Shown here: one piece after another, positions 35,341-44,785 of the stretch
How positions within the stretch are numbered: position 1 is the stretch's first letter
How the letters are laid out: each line of letters begins with the position of its first letter
Origin: Alphaproteobacteria bacterium
GTDB lineage: Bacteria; Pseudomonadota; Alphaproteobacteria; UBA6615
Direction: 5' to 3'
Length of the DNA stretch: 55,976 bases
Assembly (NCBI GenBank): GCA_002727315.1
Contig: PBWR01000005.1
Coordinates: 1-55,976 of the forward strand
The notes under the pieces: model-generated
What the model was told of the DNA's origin: nothing
What the model saw: only the letters and a program-made list of their open reading frames with translations
Database searches by the model: none
Made by a program: the position numbers and the translations under genes

Positions 35341-35427
35341 TCTCAATTCCACTGGAACAGGATACCGGATGGGATTAGGCTGTGGCCCCGAAGCCTAGCG
35401 CCGACAATCCAAGGGTCAATAGGCGGA

Positions 35428-37842
35428 TCAGTATATCCCGCGCCGCGAACCGGTACCGCCGACACTGCGCCCGAGGTCTTCACCAATGATGGAGCCCAGC
35501 TGGCGCGGCGCGGTCCCGGGCTTGAAGGCCTCGAGAATGGTGGCCCGTTCACCAGGCAGCGCCACGAGCCCGGTCTCGGGGTTGACGCGCATCAGCCGAA
35601 TGTCCGGCGGAACGCGGAACGGGATGACGGGCTTGTCTTCGAGCGCGCGGGCCATGAAGTCCTTGAATATCGGCGCCGGCACCGACGAACCCGTCTCTCG
35701 CGGGCCGAGGGTTCGCGGTGTATCGAAGCCCACGAACACGCCGACCGCGAGGTCGGGTGAAAATCCGATAAACCATGTGTCGAGAGAATCGTTCGTGGTT
35801 CCGGTCTTTCCGGCCAGCGGTATCTTCAACGCCCCGATACGGCGCCCGGTGCCCCGGTCGACGACCCCTTTCAGCATCGACACCATCTGATAGGCCGTGC
35901 CGGGCTGAATGAGTTGCGCGCGCGGGTCGCGAAGTTTGGGCGGCGCCTGATCGGCCCATGCGCCGACTATACAATCGGGACAGTTGCGCTCGTCATGCCG
36001 GAACGTGTTGGCGCCGGTCCGATCCTGAATTCGGTCGATCAGAGTCGGTGTGATCTGCTTGCCGCCGTTCACGATGGTCGCATAGGCCGTCACAAGGCGC
36101 ATCAGCGTGGTCTCCCCGGCCCCGATCGACATGCTCAGCTGTCGTGGCATCTGGTCCACGACATTGAGCCGTTCGGCGTAGGACGCGACCTGTTCCATGC
36201 CGATCGTCTGCGCCAGGCGCACGGTCATGAGGTTGCGCGACTTCTCGATGCCCAGGCGCATTGGGCTCGGCCCATAGAATTTCTTGGTGTAGTTCGCCGG
36301 CTTCCATTTGCCCTGTCCCGGCCCCTGGTCGATGACAAACGGTGCATCGAGGATCCGCGTCGACGGCGTGAACCCGCTGTCGAGCGCCGCCATATACACC
36401 AACGGCTTGAAGGCCGAGCCCGGCTGGCGCCAGGCCTGGGTTGCGCGGTTGAATTCGCTGGCCTGGAAATCGAACCCGCCGGTCATCGCCAGAACACGTC
36501 CGGTGTGCGGGTCGAGCGCGACGATAGCCCCGTTGACTTCCGGGATCTGTTCGAGGCGGAACGTGTTCTTGGGATATGGATTCTCGTCCGCATCCTGGGT
36601 CACGCGCGACACCAGAACCACGTCACCGGTGATCAGGACCTGGCCGGCCTTCTTGACCGACGGGCCGCGCTTCTGGCCGGGCTTCCAGTCCCGCGCCCAG
36701 CGCAATTCCGTCAACGGGATGGTCGCGATGGTGCCATCGACCAGTCCGATGGTCGCCGCCGCATCCTCGACCGCCACAACCGCAGCCAGATGCCAGTCTC
36801 CGGCACCGGGCGGCACGTCCAGTTCCGGAAGCGTGGTCTGCCAGCCGCCGGGGTCGGCCAGACGGGTCACCGGCCCGCGCCAACCGTGACGGCGGTCATA
36901 GGCGACGAGCCCGTCGCGCAGCGTTTGCTGGGCGATGCGCTGAAGACGCGGGTCCAGCGTCGTGCGCGCGGACAGCCCGCCTTCGTAGAGCGCACCATCG
37001 CCGAACCGTTCGACCAGTTCCCGGCGCACCTCTTCGGCGAAATACGGTGCCTCGATCAGCGCGGGGCCGTCATCCTGCACCACCTCAATCGGGTTTCGGC
37101 GATAGCTGGCGGCCTGGTCGGCGGAAATGACACCGTCATCGGCCATGCGGCCCAGGACGTAATTTCGCCGCGCCGTGGCAGCATCCGCCCGACGGACGGG
37201 ATGGTAGTTGTTGGGGGCCTTGGGCAGCGCCGCCAGGAATGCGGCCTCATCGACTGTGAGCTGGTCGAGGGATTTCCCGAAATAGTTCAGCGCGGCGGAG
37301 GCCACGCCATAGGCACCGAACCCGAGATAGATCTCGTTCAGGTAAAGCTCGAGGATTTCGTCCTTCGAGAAGGCGCGTTCCATGCGAAACGACAGGACCG
37401 CTTCGCGAACCTTGCGCTCGATCGAGACTTCCTTGCTGAGAAGGAAGTTCTGCGCGACCTGCTGGGTGATGGTGGATGCGCCTTCGGGCCGGCGGCCGCT
37501 TCCCAGGTTACGCACATTCGCGACCACGGCGCGCATGATGCCGACCACGTCCACACCGGGATGGGAATAGAAATTCTTGTCCTCAGCGGCCAGAAACGCA
37601 TTCTTGACCAGTTCGGGAATGGTGGAAACGGGCACGAAGACCCGCCGCTGCACCGCATATTCTGCCAACAGGCTACCGTCACCCGCATGGACACGCGTTG
37701 TGACCGGCGGTTCATAGTCGGCAAGCTGGCTGTAGTCAGGCAAATCGCGCCCGAACTCCCAGAACACCCACAGCACGCCACCCACAACGAGCAGGCCGCC
37801 GACGAGCACCAGTCCAGCGAGATATCCGATCCACCGTAACAT
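35428..37842 (-). CDS. mrcA: Penicillin-binding protein 1A
   Basis: An 804-residue class A PBP that both polymerises and cross-links peptidoglycan. After a short cytoplasmic end the membrane anchor is YLAGLVLVGGLLVVGGVLWV. The transglycosylase domain (residues ~50-230) has FLAAEDKNFYSHPGVDVVGI, STITQQVAQNFLL and ERKVREAVLSFRMERAFSKD. The OB-like middle is present (~320-430). The transpeptidase has RQPGSAFKPLVYMAAL with the catalytic Ser-x-x-Lys, KSRNLMTVRLAQ with Ser-x-Asn, and LAGKTGTTNDSLDTWFIGFS. A Cys pair (NCPDCIV) sits in a loop near residue 630. It follows amiC by about 100 bases on the same strand. Confidence 0.96.
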   Translation of the reverse strand: MLRWIGYLAGLVLVGGLLVVGGVLWVFWEFGRDLPDYSQLADYEPPVTTRVHAGDGSLLAEYAVQRRVFVPVSTIPELVKNAFLAAEDKNFYSHPGVDVVGIMRAVVANVRNLGSGRRPEGASTITQQVAQNFLLSKEVSIERKVREAVLSFRMERAFSKDEILELYLNEIYLGFGAYGVASAALNYFGKSLDQLTVDEAAFLAALPKAPNNYHPVRRADAATARRNYVLGRMADDGVISADQAASYRRNPIEVVQDDGPALIEAPYFAEEVRRELVERFGDGALYEGGLSARTTLDPRLQRIAQQTLRDGLVAYDRRHGWRGPVTRLADPGGWQTTLPELDVPPGAGDWHLAAVVAVEDAAATIGLVDGTIATIPLTELRWARDWKPGQKRGPSVKKAGQVLITGDVVLVSRVTQDADENPYPKNTFRLEQIPEVNGAIVALDPHTGRVLAMTGGFDFQASEFNRATQAWRQPGSAFKPLVYMAALDSGFTPSTRILDAPFVIDQGPGQGKWKPANYTKKFYGPSPMRLGIEKSRNLMTVRLAQTIGMEQVASYAERLNVVDQMPRQLSMSIGAGETTLMRLVTAYATIVNGGKQITPTLIDRIQDRTGANTFRHDERNCPDCIVGAWADQAPPKLRDPRAQLIQPGTAYQMVSMLKGVVDRGTGRRIGALKIPLAGKTGTTNDSLDTWFIGFSPDLAVGVFVGFDTPRTLGPRETGSSVPAPIFKDFMARALEDKPVIPFRVPPDIRLMRVNPETGLVALPGERATILEAFKPGTAPRQLGSIIGEDLGRSVGGTGSRRGIY

Positions 37843-37943
37843 TCAGGTGTCCATCATTCTTTCTCCGCGGAGCATAGACGAGCCCGCACGACTGAAAAGC
37901 ATCAAATTGTGTAACGAATGTGGCGGTTTTCGAACGCCCGCGC

Positions 37944-39179
37944 CTAAAGAGCGGCGCTCTGCGTCGTTCGAAAGTACGTGTCGATGGCTTCCACGATTGT
38001 CGCCGACAGCTTGCGGCGGTGCGATGCCGTGCCCAGCAGCCGTTCCTCGCGCGGGTTGGAGATGTAACCCAGTTCCACGAGTACCGAGGGCACATCGGGG
38101 GCTTTCAGCACCGCAAAGCCGGCCGAACGCCAGGGCCGCATCAGCAACGAGGCGCTGGTTTTGACCTGTCCGACGAGTATATCGCGGGCGAAACGCACGG
38201 ACAGTTCATTGGTCTTGGCCTGGGCAAAATCGATGAGGATGTTCTGGACATCATCGCTGTAATTGCCCAGATCGACGCCGCCGATGACATCCGATTTGTT
38301 CTCCAGCGCGGCCAGTGCGGCCGCCTCTTTGTCCGACGCCCGATTGGACAGGGTGTAGACGGAGAAACCGCGGGTCGAGCGCTTGGGGTGCGTGTTGGCG
38401 TGCAGCGACAAGAAAAGATCGGCGCCTGCCGCCCGGGAGATACGGACCCGCTCGCGCAGCGGCAGGAAAATGTCGCGGTTCCGCGTCATCACCACCTCAT
38501 AGCGAGCTGTCGCCTTCAGCGCGCGCGTGATTTCGCGGGCATAGTCGAGCGCGATCTTCTTTTCATAGACCCCCGAAACACCGATCGCACCGGGGTCGAC
38601 GCCGCCATGTCCGGCGTCGATAACCACGACGGGCCGGGCGTTGGGCGCCGTCGGGACCGGTTGCGGCGATTTGGCGATCGCGCTCGGTGCGGCGGGACCC
38701 TTGGGGCGCATGGAGGTTATGAAATCGTCCCGGGACGTCTTCGCGATATCGAGAACCAGCCGCCATGGCTTGTTGCCGTCGGGCTTCAGGACGAAATGCT
38801 TTGTGACCTTGGATGGGAACTGCAGGTCGAGCACGAACCGACTTGTTCCCGACCGGAACAGGCCATAGCGCAGCTTGGTGATCAGTCCCGCACCGTCCCC
38901 GATCCGTTCTTCGGGCAGTGCGAAGTCCACCTCCGGCAGATCGATGACGATCCGATATGGGTCCGGAAGCCCGAAAACGCGCGGTTCCACGCTGTTGTTC
39001 AGGTCCACGACAAAACGCGTGGAATCGGCGTGAACCCCGATCCGGATATCCTTGACCTGGAGGTCGTCCGCAACCGCATGCACCGGCACCGCAGCCAGCA
39101 CGAGTGCCGCGCCGACCACGCTGAACATCAGCCGGAGGGTTCGCCCCCGACTTGAGAATCGGTTCAGAATCAATGACAT
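37944..39179 (-). CDS. amiC: N-acetylmuramoyl-L-alanine amidase, AmiC type
   Basis: A 411-residue periplasmic zinc amidase that removes stem peptides from peptidoglycan during cell separation. The signal peptide (MFSVVGAALVLAAVPVHAVA) comes before an AMIN domain (residues ~45-150, KDIRIGVHADSTRFVVDLNN). The Amidase_3 domain starts at VVVIDAGHGGVDPGAIG with the first zinc His; further ligands are a Glu in GVYEKKIALDYA and a His in DLFLSLHANTHPKRST; the catalytic Glu is in VLVELGYISNPREE. I chose the ATG at 39179 rather than 39263 because it gives a normal signal peptide. It is divergent from rne across a 414-base gap. Confidence 0.93.
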   Translation of the reverse strand: MSLILNRFSSRGRTLRLMFSVVGAALVLAAVPVHAVADDLQVKDIRIGVHADSTRFVVDLNNSVEPRVFGLPDPYRIVIDLPEVDFALPEERIGDGAGLITKLRYGLFRSGTSRFVLDLQFPSKVTKHFVLKPDGNKPWRLVLDIAKTSRDDFITSMRPKGPAAPSAIAKSPQPVPTAPNARPVVVIDAGHGGVDPGAIGVSGVYEKKIALDYAREITRALKATARYEVVMTRNRDIFLPLRERVRISRAAGADLFLSLHANTHPKRSTRGFSVYTLSNRASDKEAAALAALENKSDVIGGVDLGNYSDDVQNILIDFAQAKTNELSVRFARDILVGQVKTSASLLMRPWRSAGFAVLKAPDVPSVLVELGYISNPREERLLGTASHRRKLSATIVEAIDTYFRTTQSAAL

Positions 39180-39593
39180 CGCCGACAGATATATAGCCAG
39201 TTCGCGATGCGCCGCAACACACAAGCGCGAGAACGCCAACCGATCAAATGCATTGTCGAACACCAGTCCGATGGTTACTGTGAGGTTGCGGACACCCGCA
39301 ATTCACGACAAGCGCGCTGCGTTTGCAGAACAGGGTGCGGGCACGCGAACACAATTTTTCGCCTTTTCACCCGCACTGGTTCAGACATTGGCGCGCAATT
39401 GAGTTGCGGTTTTGTGCAACCTCGGGGCCACCGCGCGGCTTGAGCCATGCGGGTACTCGGATCAAAACCTGCCGTCCTGGTGCGACAACGCCCGTTCGAC
39501 GGTCCAGGTTCCGATACAGACCCCGGACAATGCGGAGCCACTCACGCTACCGTTCGCAAGGCGTCGAGAATCGGATTCCGCAGGGAAACAGTC
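39180..39593. other. Divergent amiC-rne intergenic region and rne leader
   Basis: No gene is visible in these 414 bases. They hold the candidate rne promoter at 39253-39281 and about 300 nt of probable leader RNA. An imperfect hairpin forms around 39396-39420 (GAGTTGC / GCAACCTC). The AmiC side has a TATATC 8-13 bases before the ATG with a weak -35, so its promoter is unclear. Confidence 0.5.
39253..39281 (+). promoter_or_regulatory. Candidate rne promoter
   Basis: TTGTCG (39253-39258), a 17-nt spacer and TACTGT (39276-39281) form a fair housekeeping promoter. A start near 39288 would give a leader of roughly 305 nt, similar in size to the long leader through which RNase E controls its own mRNA in E. 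coli. Promoter from hexamers only; autoregulation is inference. Confidence 0.4.
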
Positions 39594-41993
39594 ATGCCAA
39601 AGCGCATGTTGATCGACGCGAACCATCCGGAAGAAACCCGTGTGGTCGTCGCGGACGGGACCGAACTCCTCGAATACGATTACGAAACCTCGACCAAGCG
39701 CCAGATCAAAAGCAACATCTATCTGGCCAAGGTCACCCGCGTCGAACCGTCGCTGCAGGCGGCTTTCGTCGATTTTGGCGGCAACCGCCACGGCTTCCTC
39801 GCCTTCAACGAAATCCATCCCGACTATTACCGGATCCCAATCGAGGACCGTGAAAAGCTCCTGGCGGAGTCCGATGACGAAGCCGATGAAGAGGAAAACG
39901 GCGAAAGCGCCGAGCCCGAGGGCGAGAATGTCGAAGTTGTCGGGGATTCTCCCGACGAGGATATTCACGAACTCAGCGATGCCCACCGGCGGCGCCTGCG
40001 CAAGCTGACCCGCAGCTACAAGATCCAGGAGGTCATCAAACGACGCCAGATCCTGCTGGTGCAGGTCGTCAAGGAAGAACGCGGCAACAAGGGTGCGGCC
40101 CTGACCACCTACCTGTCCCTGCCCGGCCGATATTGCGTGTTGATGCCCAACACATCGCGCGGAGGAGGCATCAGCCGCAAGGTGACGGATGCCAAGCACC
40201 GCAAGTCGATGAAGGCGATTCTGTCCGATTTGGATGTGCCCGAAGGCATGGCCGTGATCATGCGCACAGCCGGCGTCGGTCGCACCAAGGCCGAGATCAA
40301 GCGTGACTACGAGTATCTGCGCCGCCTGTGGGACGACATCCGCGAACTGACTCTGGATTCCACCGCACCTGCCCTGATCTACGAGGAAGGTGACGTCATC
40401 AAGCGCGCGTTGCGCGATCTCTACAACCGCGACATCGATGAGGTGCTGGTCGAAGGCGACGAGGCCTACAAATCAGCCAAGGCGCTGATGCGGACCATGA
40501 TCCCGTCCCACGCCAAGCGGGTCCAGAAATACGAGGACGGCGAGATACCGCTCCTCAACCGCTACCAGATCGACCAACAGCTCGATGAAATCCACGAGCC
40601 GATCGTGCAGCTCAAATCCGGCGGCTACATCGTAATCAACACCACCGAAGCGCTGGTGGCGATCGATGTGAACTCGGGGCGCTCGACGCGCGAACGCAAT
40701 GTCGAGCAAACGGCCTATCGCACGAACCTCGAAGCCGCGAGCGAAGTGGCTCGACAGCTCCGGCTGCGCGATCTGGCGGGACTGATCGTCATAGATTTCA
40801 TCGATATGGATGTCTCGCGCAACAATCACGCGGTTGAGCGGCGTCTCAAGGAAGCCATGAAATCCGACCGTGCGCGCATTCAGATCGGTCGCATTTCGCC
40901 CTTCGGACTGCTCGAACTGTCGCGCCAGCGGCTGCGGCCGAGCCTGCACGAGGCGCACACCCAGATGTGCCCGGTCTGTCACGGAGCAGGGTTTGTCCGG
41001 TCCACCGAATCCACCAGCATGGCCATTCTGCGCGAGCTGGAAGAGGAAGGACTGCGCAAGCGCGCCACGGAAGTTACGGTCACGACCCAGTCGGATGTTG
41101 CGCTTTACCTCCTGAACCAGAAACGGGACACGCTGCGCGGCCTGGAGGGGCGCTACGGTTTCCGCGTTCATGTGCTTGCCGACAGCTCTTTCGCCTCTTC
41201 GGAGTACGAGATCACCCACATCCGCCATGACGGTGAGGAAGGTGTCTCGACCAAGGGCGACGAACAAAAGCAGGACGAGGCACCGAAGCGGCGACGCAGC
41301 CGCGGTCGCCGGCGTTCGTCGGACAACGATGACGCTCAGGACGACACCGAAGCGAAGGAAACGTCCGACGACGAGGATGAAGAGGAAGGCCGCAAGCGCG
41401 GTGGCCGCCGGCGGGGACGCCGTGGCGGTCGTCGGCGGCGCAAAGCCTCCGCCGATGAAGACTCCAATCAGGAGCCGGACGGCGACGGCGAGACGGCTCC
41501 CGAGGCGGACGAGGCCGCGGACGCTGATGCCAACGCGCAGGACGAGGACGGCGACGGTGAGGAAACGACCAAGCGTCGCCGCCGCCGACCCCGCCGTCGT
41601 GGCCGACGCAGTGCCGAAGCGGCTGCCGACGACACGCCGCCCGATACGGAGGCGGCGGACGACGGGGACACGGATGCGGATATCGACATCCCGGAACCCT
41701 CAATCGAAGCTGCGGACGAGGACACCGATGCGGTCGCCGCCGACGCAGACGCAGAGGCAAACGCCGACGAAGCGACCGATGACGCTGCGACCGAAGATGA
41801 TGCTACGTCGGACGCAACGGAAAGCATCGAAGAGGAAGCCGAGCCAGATACGTCAGGTGACGAAAAGCCGGTCGATACAGCCGCGGCCGAAGAAGCCGAT
41901 GAGCCGGACGAAGCGGATGACGATGCGCCGGAGGAAGACGAGGATGACGGCCGGCCGCGCCGTTCGGGTTGGTGGAACCGAGCGTCGAGTTGA
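39594..41993 (+). CDS. rne: Ribonuclease E
   Basis: A 799-residue RNase E, the main endonuclease of mRNA decay and rRNA/tRNA processing. It starts MPKRMLIDANHPEETRVVV with the S1 domain (SNIYLAKVTRVEPSLQAAFV), which is interrupted by an acidic insert at residues ~85-130 (DEADEEENGESAEPEGENVE). The catalytic DNase I-like part has VAIDVNSGRSTRERNVEQTA and LAGLIVIDFIDM with the two catalytic Asp residues. The zinc link is MCPVCHGAGFVR. From residue ~540 the chain is disordered: Arg blocks (KRGGRRRGRRGGRRRRK, RRRRRPRRRGRR) alternate with long Asp/Glu/Ala stretches, and it ends in GRPRRSGWWNRASS. This tail should bind RNA and degradosome partners. A small C-GGCC-G-type hairpin (41995-42007) follows the stop. 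Confidence 0.95.
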   Translation: MPKRMLIDANHPEETRVVVADGTELLEYDYETSTKRQIKSNIYLAKVTRVEPSLQAAFVDFGGNRHGFLAFNEIHPDYYRIPIEDREKLLAESDDEADEEENGESAEPEGENVEVVGDSPDEDIHELSDAHRRRLRKLTRSYKIQEVIKRRQILLVQVVKEERGNKGAALTTYLSLPGRYCVLMPNTSRGGGISRKVTDAKHRKSMKAILSDLDVPEGMAVIMRTAGVGRTKAEIKRDYEYLRRLWDDIRELTLDSTAPALIYEEGDVIKRALRDLYNRDIDEVLVEGDEAYKSAKALMRTMIPSHAKRVQKYEDGEIPLLNRYQIDQQLDEIHEPIVQLKSGGYIVINTTEALVAIDVNSGRSTRERNVEQTAYRTNLEAASEVARQLRLRDLAGLIVIDFIDMDVSRNNHAVERRLKEAMKSDRARIQIGRISPFGLLELSRQRLRPSLHEAHTQMCPVCHGAGFVRSTESTSMAILRELEEEGLRKRATEVTVTTQSDVALYLLNQKRDTLRGLEGRYGFRVHVLADSSFASSEYEITHIRHDGEEGVSTKGDEQKQDEAPKRRRSRGRRRSSDNDDAQDDTEAKETSDDEDEEEGRKRGGRRRGRRGGRRRRKASADEDSNQEPDGDGETAPEADEAADADANAQDEDGDGEETTKRRRRRPRRRGRRSAEAAADDTPPDTEAADDGDTDADIDIPEPSIEAADEDTDAVAADADAEANADEATDDAATEDDATSDATESIEEEAEPDTSGDEKPVDTAAAEEADEPDEADDDAPEEDEDDGRPRRSGWWNRASS

Positions 41994-42008
41994 CCCCCGG
42001 CCCGGGGA

Positions 42009-43163
42009 CTAGCTACCCGGGCGCCAGTCTCCCAGCCTGTCGATTGCCTGCCTCATATCGTCTTCGGTACCGGCGAAGGAAAACCTGACAAACGAGTTCC
42101 CGCGGTAGGGGTCAAAATCCAGCCCCGGCGTGGTCGCGACGCGGGCCTCTGCCAGCATGCGCCGACAGAAATCGGGGCTGTCATTGGTCAATTGCGCGAC
42201 GTCCGCATACACGTAAAACGCACCGTCTGCGGGGGCGAGTTTGTCGAAACCCACCTTCGGCAACTCGGACAACAGGATTTCGCGGTTGCGGGCGTACTTC
42301 GCCACTTTCGCGCGCAGCTCGTCATGGCTGTCAAACGCAGCCACGGCTGCGTGCTGCGACAGGGTAGGCGGCGAAATGAACAGGTTCTGTGTCAAACACT
42401 CTACCGAACGCAGCATCGAGTCCGGCACGATCATCCAGCCGAGACGCCAGCCGGTCATGGAAAAGTATTTCGAGAAACTGTTGATGATCACAGCCTCGTC
42501 GTCATAGGCCAGCGCGGTCACGGATTCATGGCCGTAGGTGATGCCGTGATAGATTTCGTCCGAGATGAACCGCACCCCCCGATCCCGGCAATGAGCGGTC
42601 AGGGCCGCCATCTCGGCACCACCGATCATTGTCCCTGTCGGATTGGACGGGCTGGCCACGATCAGGCCATCCAGGTCGGCTGCGCGCTCAGACAGCAATC
42701 CGGGGGTCGGCTGATACCTGTCGGCGAGCCGGGTCTCGAAGACCACCGGCTCAATCCCGAGCGCGCTCAGGATGTTCCGGTAGGACGGATAGCCCGGCGC
42801 AGCGAGGGCGACCTTATCCCCTGAATCGAACGCCCCCAGGAAAGCGAGCAGGAACGCACCCGACGAACCCGTCGTGACGACGACCCGCTCGGGCGAGACA
42901 TCGACGCCGTACATCACCACATAATGTTCCGCGATCCGTTCTCGGAGTTGGGGGATGCCCATGGCGTCGGTGTATCCCAGTCGATTGTCGCGCAACGCCC
43001 GTTCCGCGGCCTCGAGCACCCGTTCGGGCGCTGGCGTACCGGGCTGTCCGACCTCGAGATGGACGATGTCTTCGCCGGTCGCGGCCATTGCGTTAGCCTC
43101 GCGCATCACATCCATCACGATGAACGGGTCGATTTGCCCGCGCGCTGACACCTTCACGGCCAT
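42009..43163 (-). CDS. Class I/II PLP-dependent aminotransferase
   Basis: A 384-residue fold type I aminotransferase of the aspartate aminotransferase group. It has IVHLEVGQPGTPAPERVLEA at the N terminus, GYTDAMGIPQLRERIAEHY, VTTGSSGAFLLAFLGAFDSG for phosphate binding, IVASPSNPTGTMIGG with the conserved Asn, ISDEIYHGITYG with the Asp and Tyr, and the PLP Lys in NSFSKYFSMTGWRLGWMIVP. VRFSFAGTEDDM carries the substrate-binding Arg. The exact substrate cannot be told. No pathway genes are adjacent. It is convergent with rne and follows the gamma-glutamyltransferase-like gene by eight bases. Confidence 0.88.
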   Translation of the reverse strand: MAVKVSARGQIDPFIVMDVMREANAMAATGEDIVHLEVGQPGTPAPERVLEAAERALRDNRLGYTDAMGIPQLRERIAEHYVVMYGVDVSPERVVVTTGSSGAFLLAFLGAFDSGDKVALAAPGYPSYRNILSALGIEPVVFETRLADRYQPTPGLLSERAADLDGLIVASPSNPTGTMIGGAEMAALTAHCRDRGVRFISDEIYHGITYGHESVTALAYDDEAVIINSFSKYFSMTGWRLGWMIVPDSMLRSVECLTQNLFISPPTLSQHAAVAAFDSHDELRAKVAKYARNREILLSELPKVGFDKLAPADGAFYVYADVAQLTNDSPDFCRRMLAEARVATTPGLDFDPYRGNSFVRFSFAGTEDDMRQAIDRLGDWRPGS

Positions 43164-43171
43164 GGAACGCC

Positions 43172-44785
43172 CTACTCGTCGGATGTGATCGCCAGCCCGT
43201 AGGATCGCGGATCCTTCACAAACTGGCAGACCTGGAACCGCGGCAGCCCGCGTGGACAGAAGAAGCCGTTGACCCGACCGATCTGGGGAACGAGCTTCAG
43301 ATTGTGGCCCAGCGCCCGCAGTTCATCCTGTTCGGCGCCGGACAGTGCGGCCTCCACAACCGCCGCATCCGGGTTTCCGGTGCTGTAGGAACGTGGGGCC
43401 GCGACCGCGCCGATCATGTCTCCGTCCGTCGCCGTGAGCGTATTCGTTGCGGTAATCGTCTCGACCGCGATGCGCGCGACGGACACCGGCGTCGGGCCGG
43501 AGCCCGCGGCGGCAAAGAATGTCAGCCCAACATTCTCGTTGACCATCATGGCCACCGACGGAAATTCGGACCGGGGTGTGCCCGGCAAGTTTGCCAGCAG
43601 AATGCCAGTTGCTGGAGCGATCACGCCCGCGCCGAATGTTCCGTTCATCGTGAACGAACACGCCACTGTCCGCCCCAGATTGTCGACCGCGACGATGGTG
43701 GCGCCACTTTTCACATCATCCTCGCGTACGGCGACGCTGACCCTTGGCGCGCTGTGCGCTGTACTGTAATAGTCTGCCATCAGCGCGCTGACCGCGGACT
43801 CCGAGACCAGGTCGGGAGCCGCGCCCCCACGGAGCGTGGACTGGTAAGCGCGCGCGCCCGCTTCCAGAACAAGGTGGCGGCGCGCCACACCGGCGGCATC
43901 CTCGAAACGGTCGTCTGCGATTGCCGCCGCCCAAGTTTGAGCCGAAATCAATCCGCCCAATGTCGGCGGGAACACCACAACATTGTCGCCGCGTTCGAAC
44001 CGGATGGGCTGAAGCAGTTCCGGCCGATAGTTGCGGAGGTCCTCAAGGGTCATGCTGCCACCGGCCGCACGGACCGCACTGGCCAACGACCGTCCCAGGG
44101 ATCCATCGTAGAAGACACCCGGGCCCAGAGTGCGCAGGTTCGACATCACTGCCCCCAGCTCGAGCTGTTCGAAGAGACGTCCCTCATCAACGCCGCCGGC
44201 AATCGAGCCAAACACACGCCGAGCTTCGGGGTTAAACGCCACGACCGGCTGCGCTGCCTGATAGTCACGAACGAAGGCGCGCGAGACCGCATGACCCGAC
44301 CGCGCAAAATCTTCGGCCGGGCGCAACAAATCCGACCATACGAGCTCTCCGTAGCGGGCGTGCAGCAGGAACATGCCGCGCACGTTCCCGGGCACGGCAA
44401 ACCGTGCGTTTGGGCCGGCCGGACGTCCCGGCAGGAACGAGATCGCCTCGGTCCGGACTTGCTCGGCATCGTGCACGAGGCACACGCCGCCGCCACCGAG
44501 GCTGGCCGAACCCGGCATCGTGACGGCCATGGCAAAATAGGCCGCCACTACAGCATCCGCTGCCGTACCGCCGGCTGACAGCACCTCGCGACCTACAAGC
44601 GCCGCGCGCGGCTCATCGGCGATCAGGCCGCCGAAATACCCTTCAATGAAGCCGATATCGCCTTGCTCCGGCCCGCTGCTCCCGCACGCCGCCAAGGCCA
44701 ATACACCGGCGGCCAGAATGGGCCGGCCCGATTGACGCCATATTGCTGTGTACTTACGTTGAGTCTTAATCCTGGAGATAAACAC
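43172..44785 (-). CDS. Gamma-glutamyltransferase-like lipoprotein with degenerate active site
   Basis: A 537-residue member of the gamma-glutamyltransferase/Ntn-hydrolase family with a lipoprotein signal (LAAGVLALAACGSS, lipobox LAAC). The large-subunit part is recognisable: GREVLSAGGTAADAVVAAYF, MPGSASLGGGGVCLVHD, and FMNGTFGAG-like SFTMNGTFGAGVIAPATG. The self-cleavage nucleophile, normally Thr in a TTH-type motif before V-x-D, reads KSGATIVAVDNLG here; by gap-free alignment the Thr position is Gly. The PLSSM-type Ser pair and GSPGG loop are replaced by RSEFPSVAMM and AAGSGPTPVSV. It may be inactive or have another activity. Start is a GTG abutting the divergent protease start; no better start codon exists before the lipobox. 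Confidence 0.75.
   Translation of the reverse strand: MFISRIKTQRKYTAIWRQSGRPILAAGVLALAACGSSGPEQGDIGFIEGYFGGLIADEPRAALVGREVLSAGGTAADAVVAAYFAMAVTMPGSASLGGGGVCLVHDAEQVRTEAISFLPGRPAGPNARFAVPGNVRGMFLLHARYGELVWSDLLRPAEDFARSGHAVSRAFVRDYQAAQPVVAFNPEARRVFGSIAGGVDEGRLFEQLELGAVMSNLRTLGPGVFYDGSLGRSLASAVRAAGGSMTLEDLRNYRPELLQPIRFERGDNVVVFPPTLGGLISAQTWAAAIADDRFEDAAGVARRHLVLEAGARAYQSTLRGGAAPDLVSESAVSALMADYYSTAHSAPRVSVAVREDDVKSGATIVAVDNLGRTVACSFTMNGTFGAGVIAPATGILLANLPGTPRSEFPSVAMMVNENVGLTFFAAAGSGPTPVSVARIAVETITATNTLTATDGDMIGAVAAPRSYSTGNPDAAVVEAALSGAEQDELRALGHNLKLVPQIGRVNGFFCPRGLPRFQVCQFVKDPRSYGLAITSDE
44732..44760 (+). promoter_or_regulatory. Candidate promoter of the M48 protease gene
   Basis: TTGACG (44732-44737), a 17-nt spacer and TACGTT (44755-44760) lie about 25 nt before the GTG at 44786, with GGAG in between. 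The promoter overlaps the 5' coding end of the divergent lipoprotein gene. Confidence 0.5.

Noticed and set aside
35914-37839. 641-residue plus-strand frame opposite PBP1A
   Set aside because: The opposite strand has full PBP1A motifs; this frame has none and is an antisense shadow.
41295-41640. Repeated Arg/Asp coding blocks that could suggest DNA repeats
   Set aside because: They are similar only at protein level and lie within RNase E; no exact DNA repeat units.
41170-42012. Basic, repetitive frame inside the rne tail
   Set aside because: It is the shifted reading of the Asp/Glu/Arg-rich RNase E tail, where high GC removes stops.
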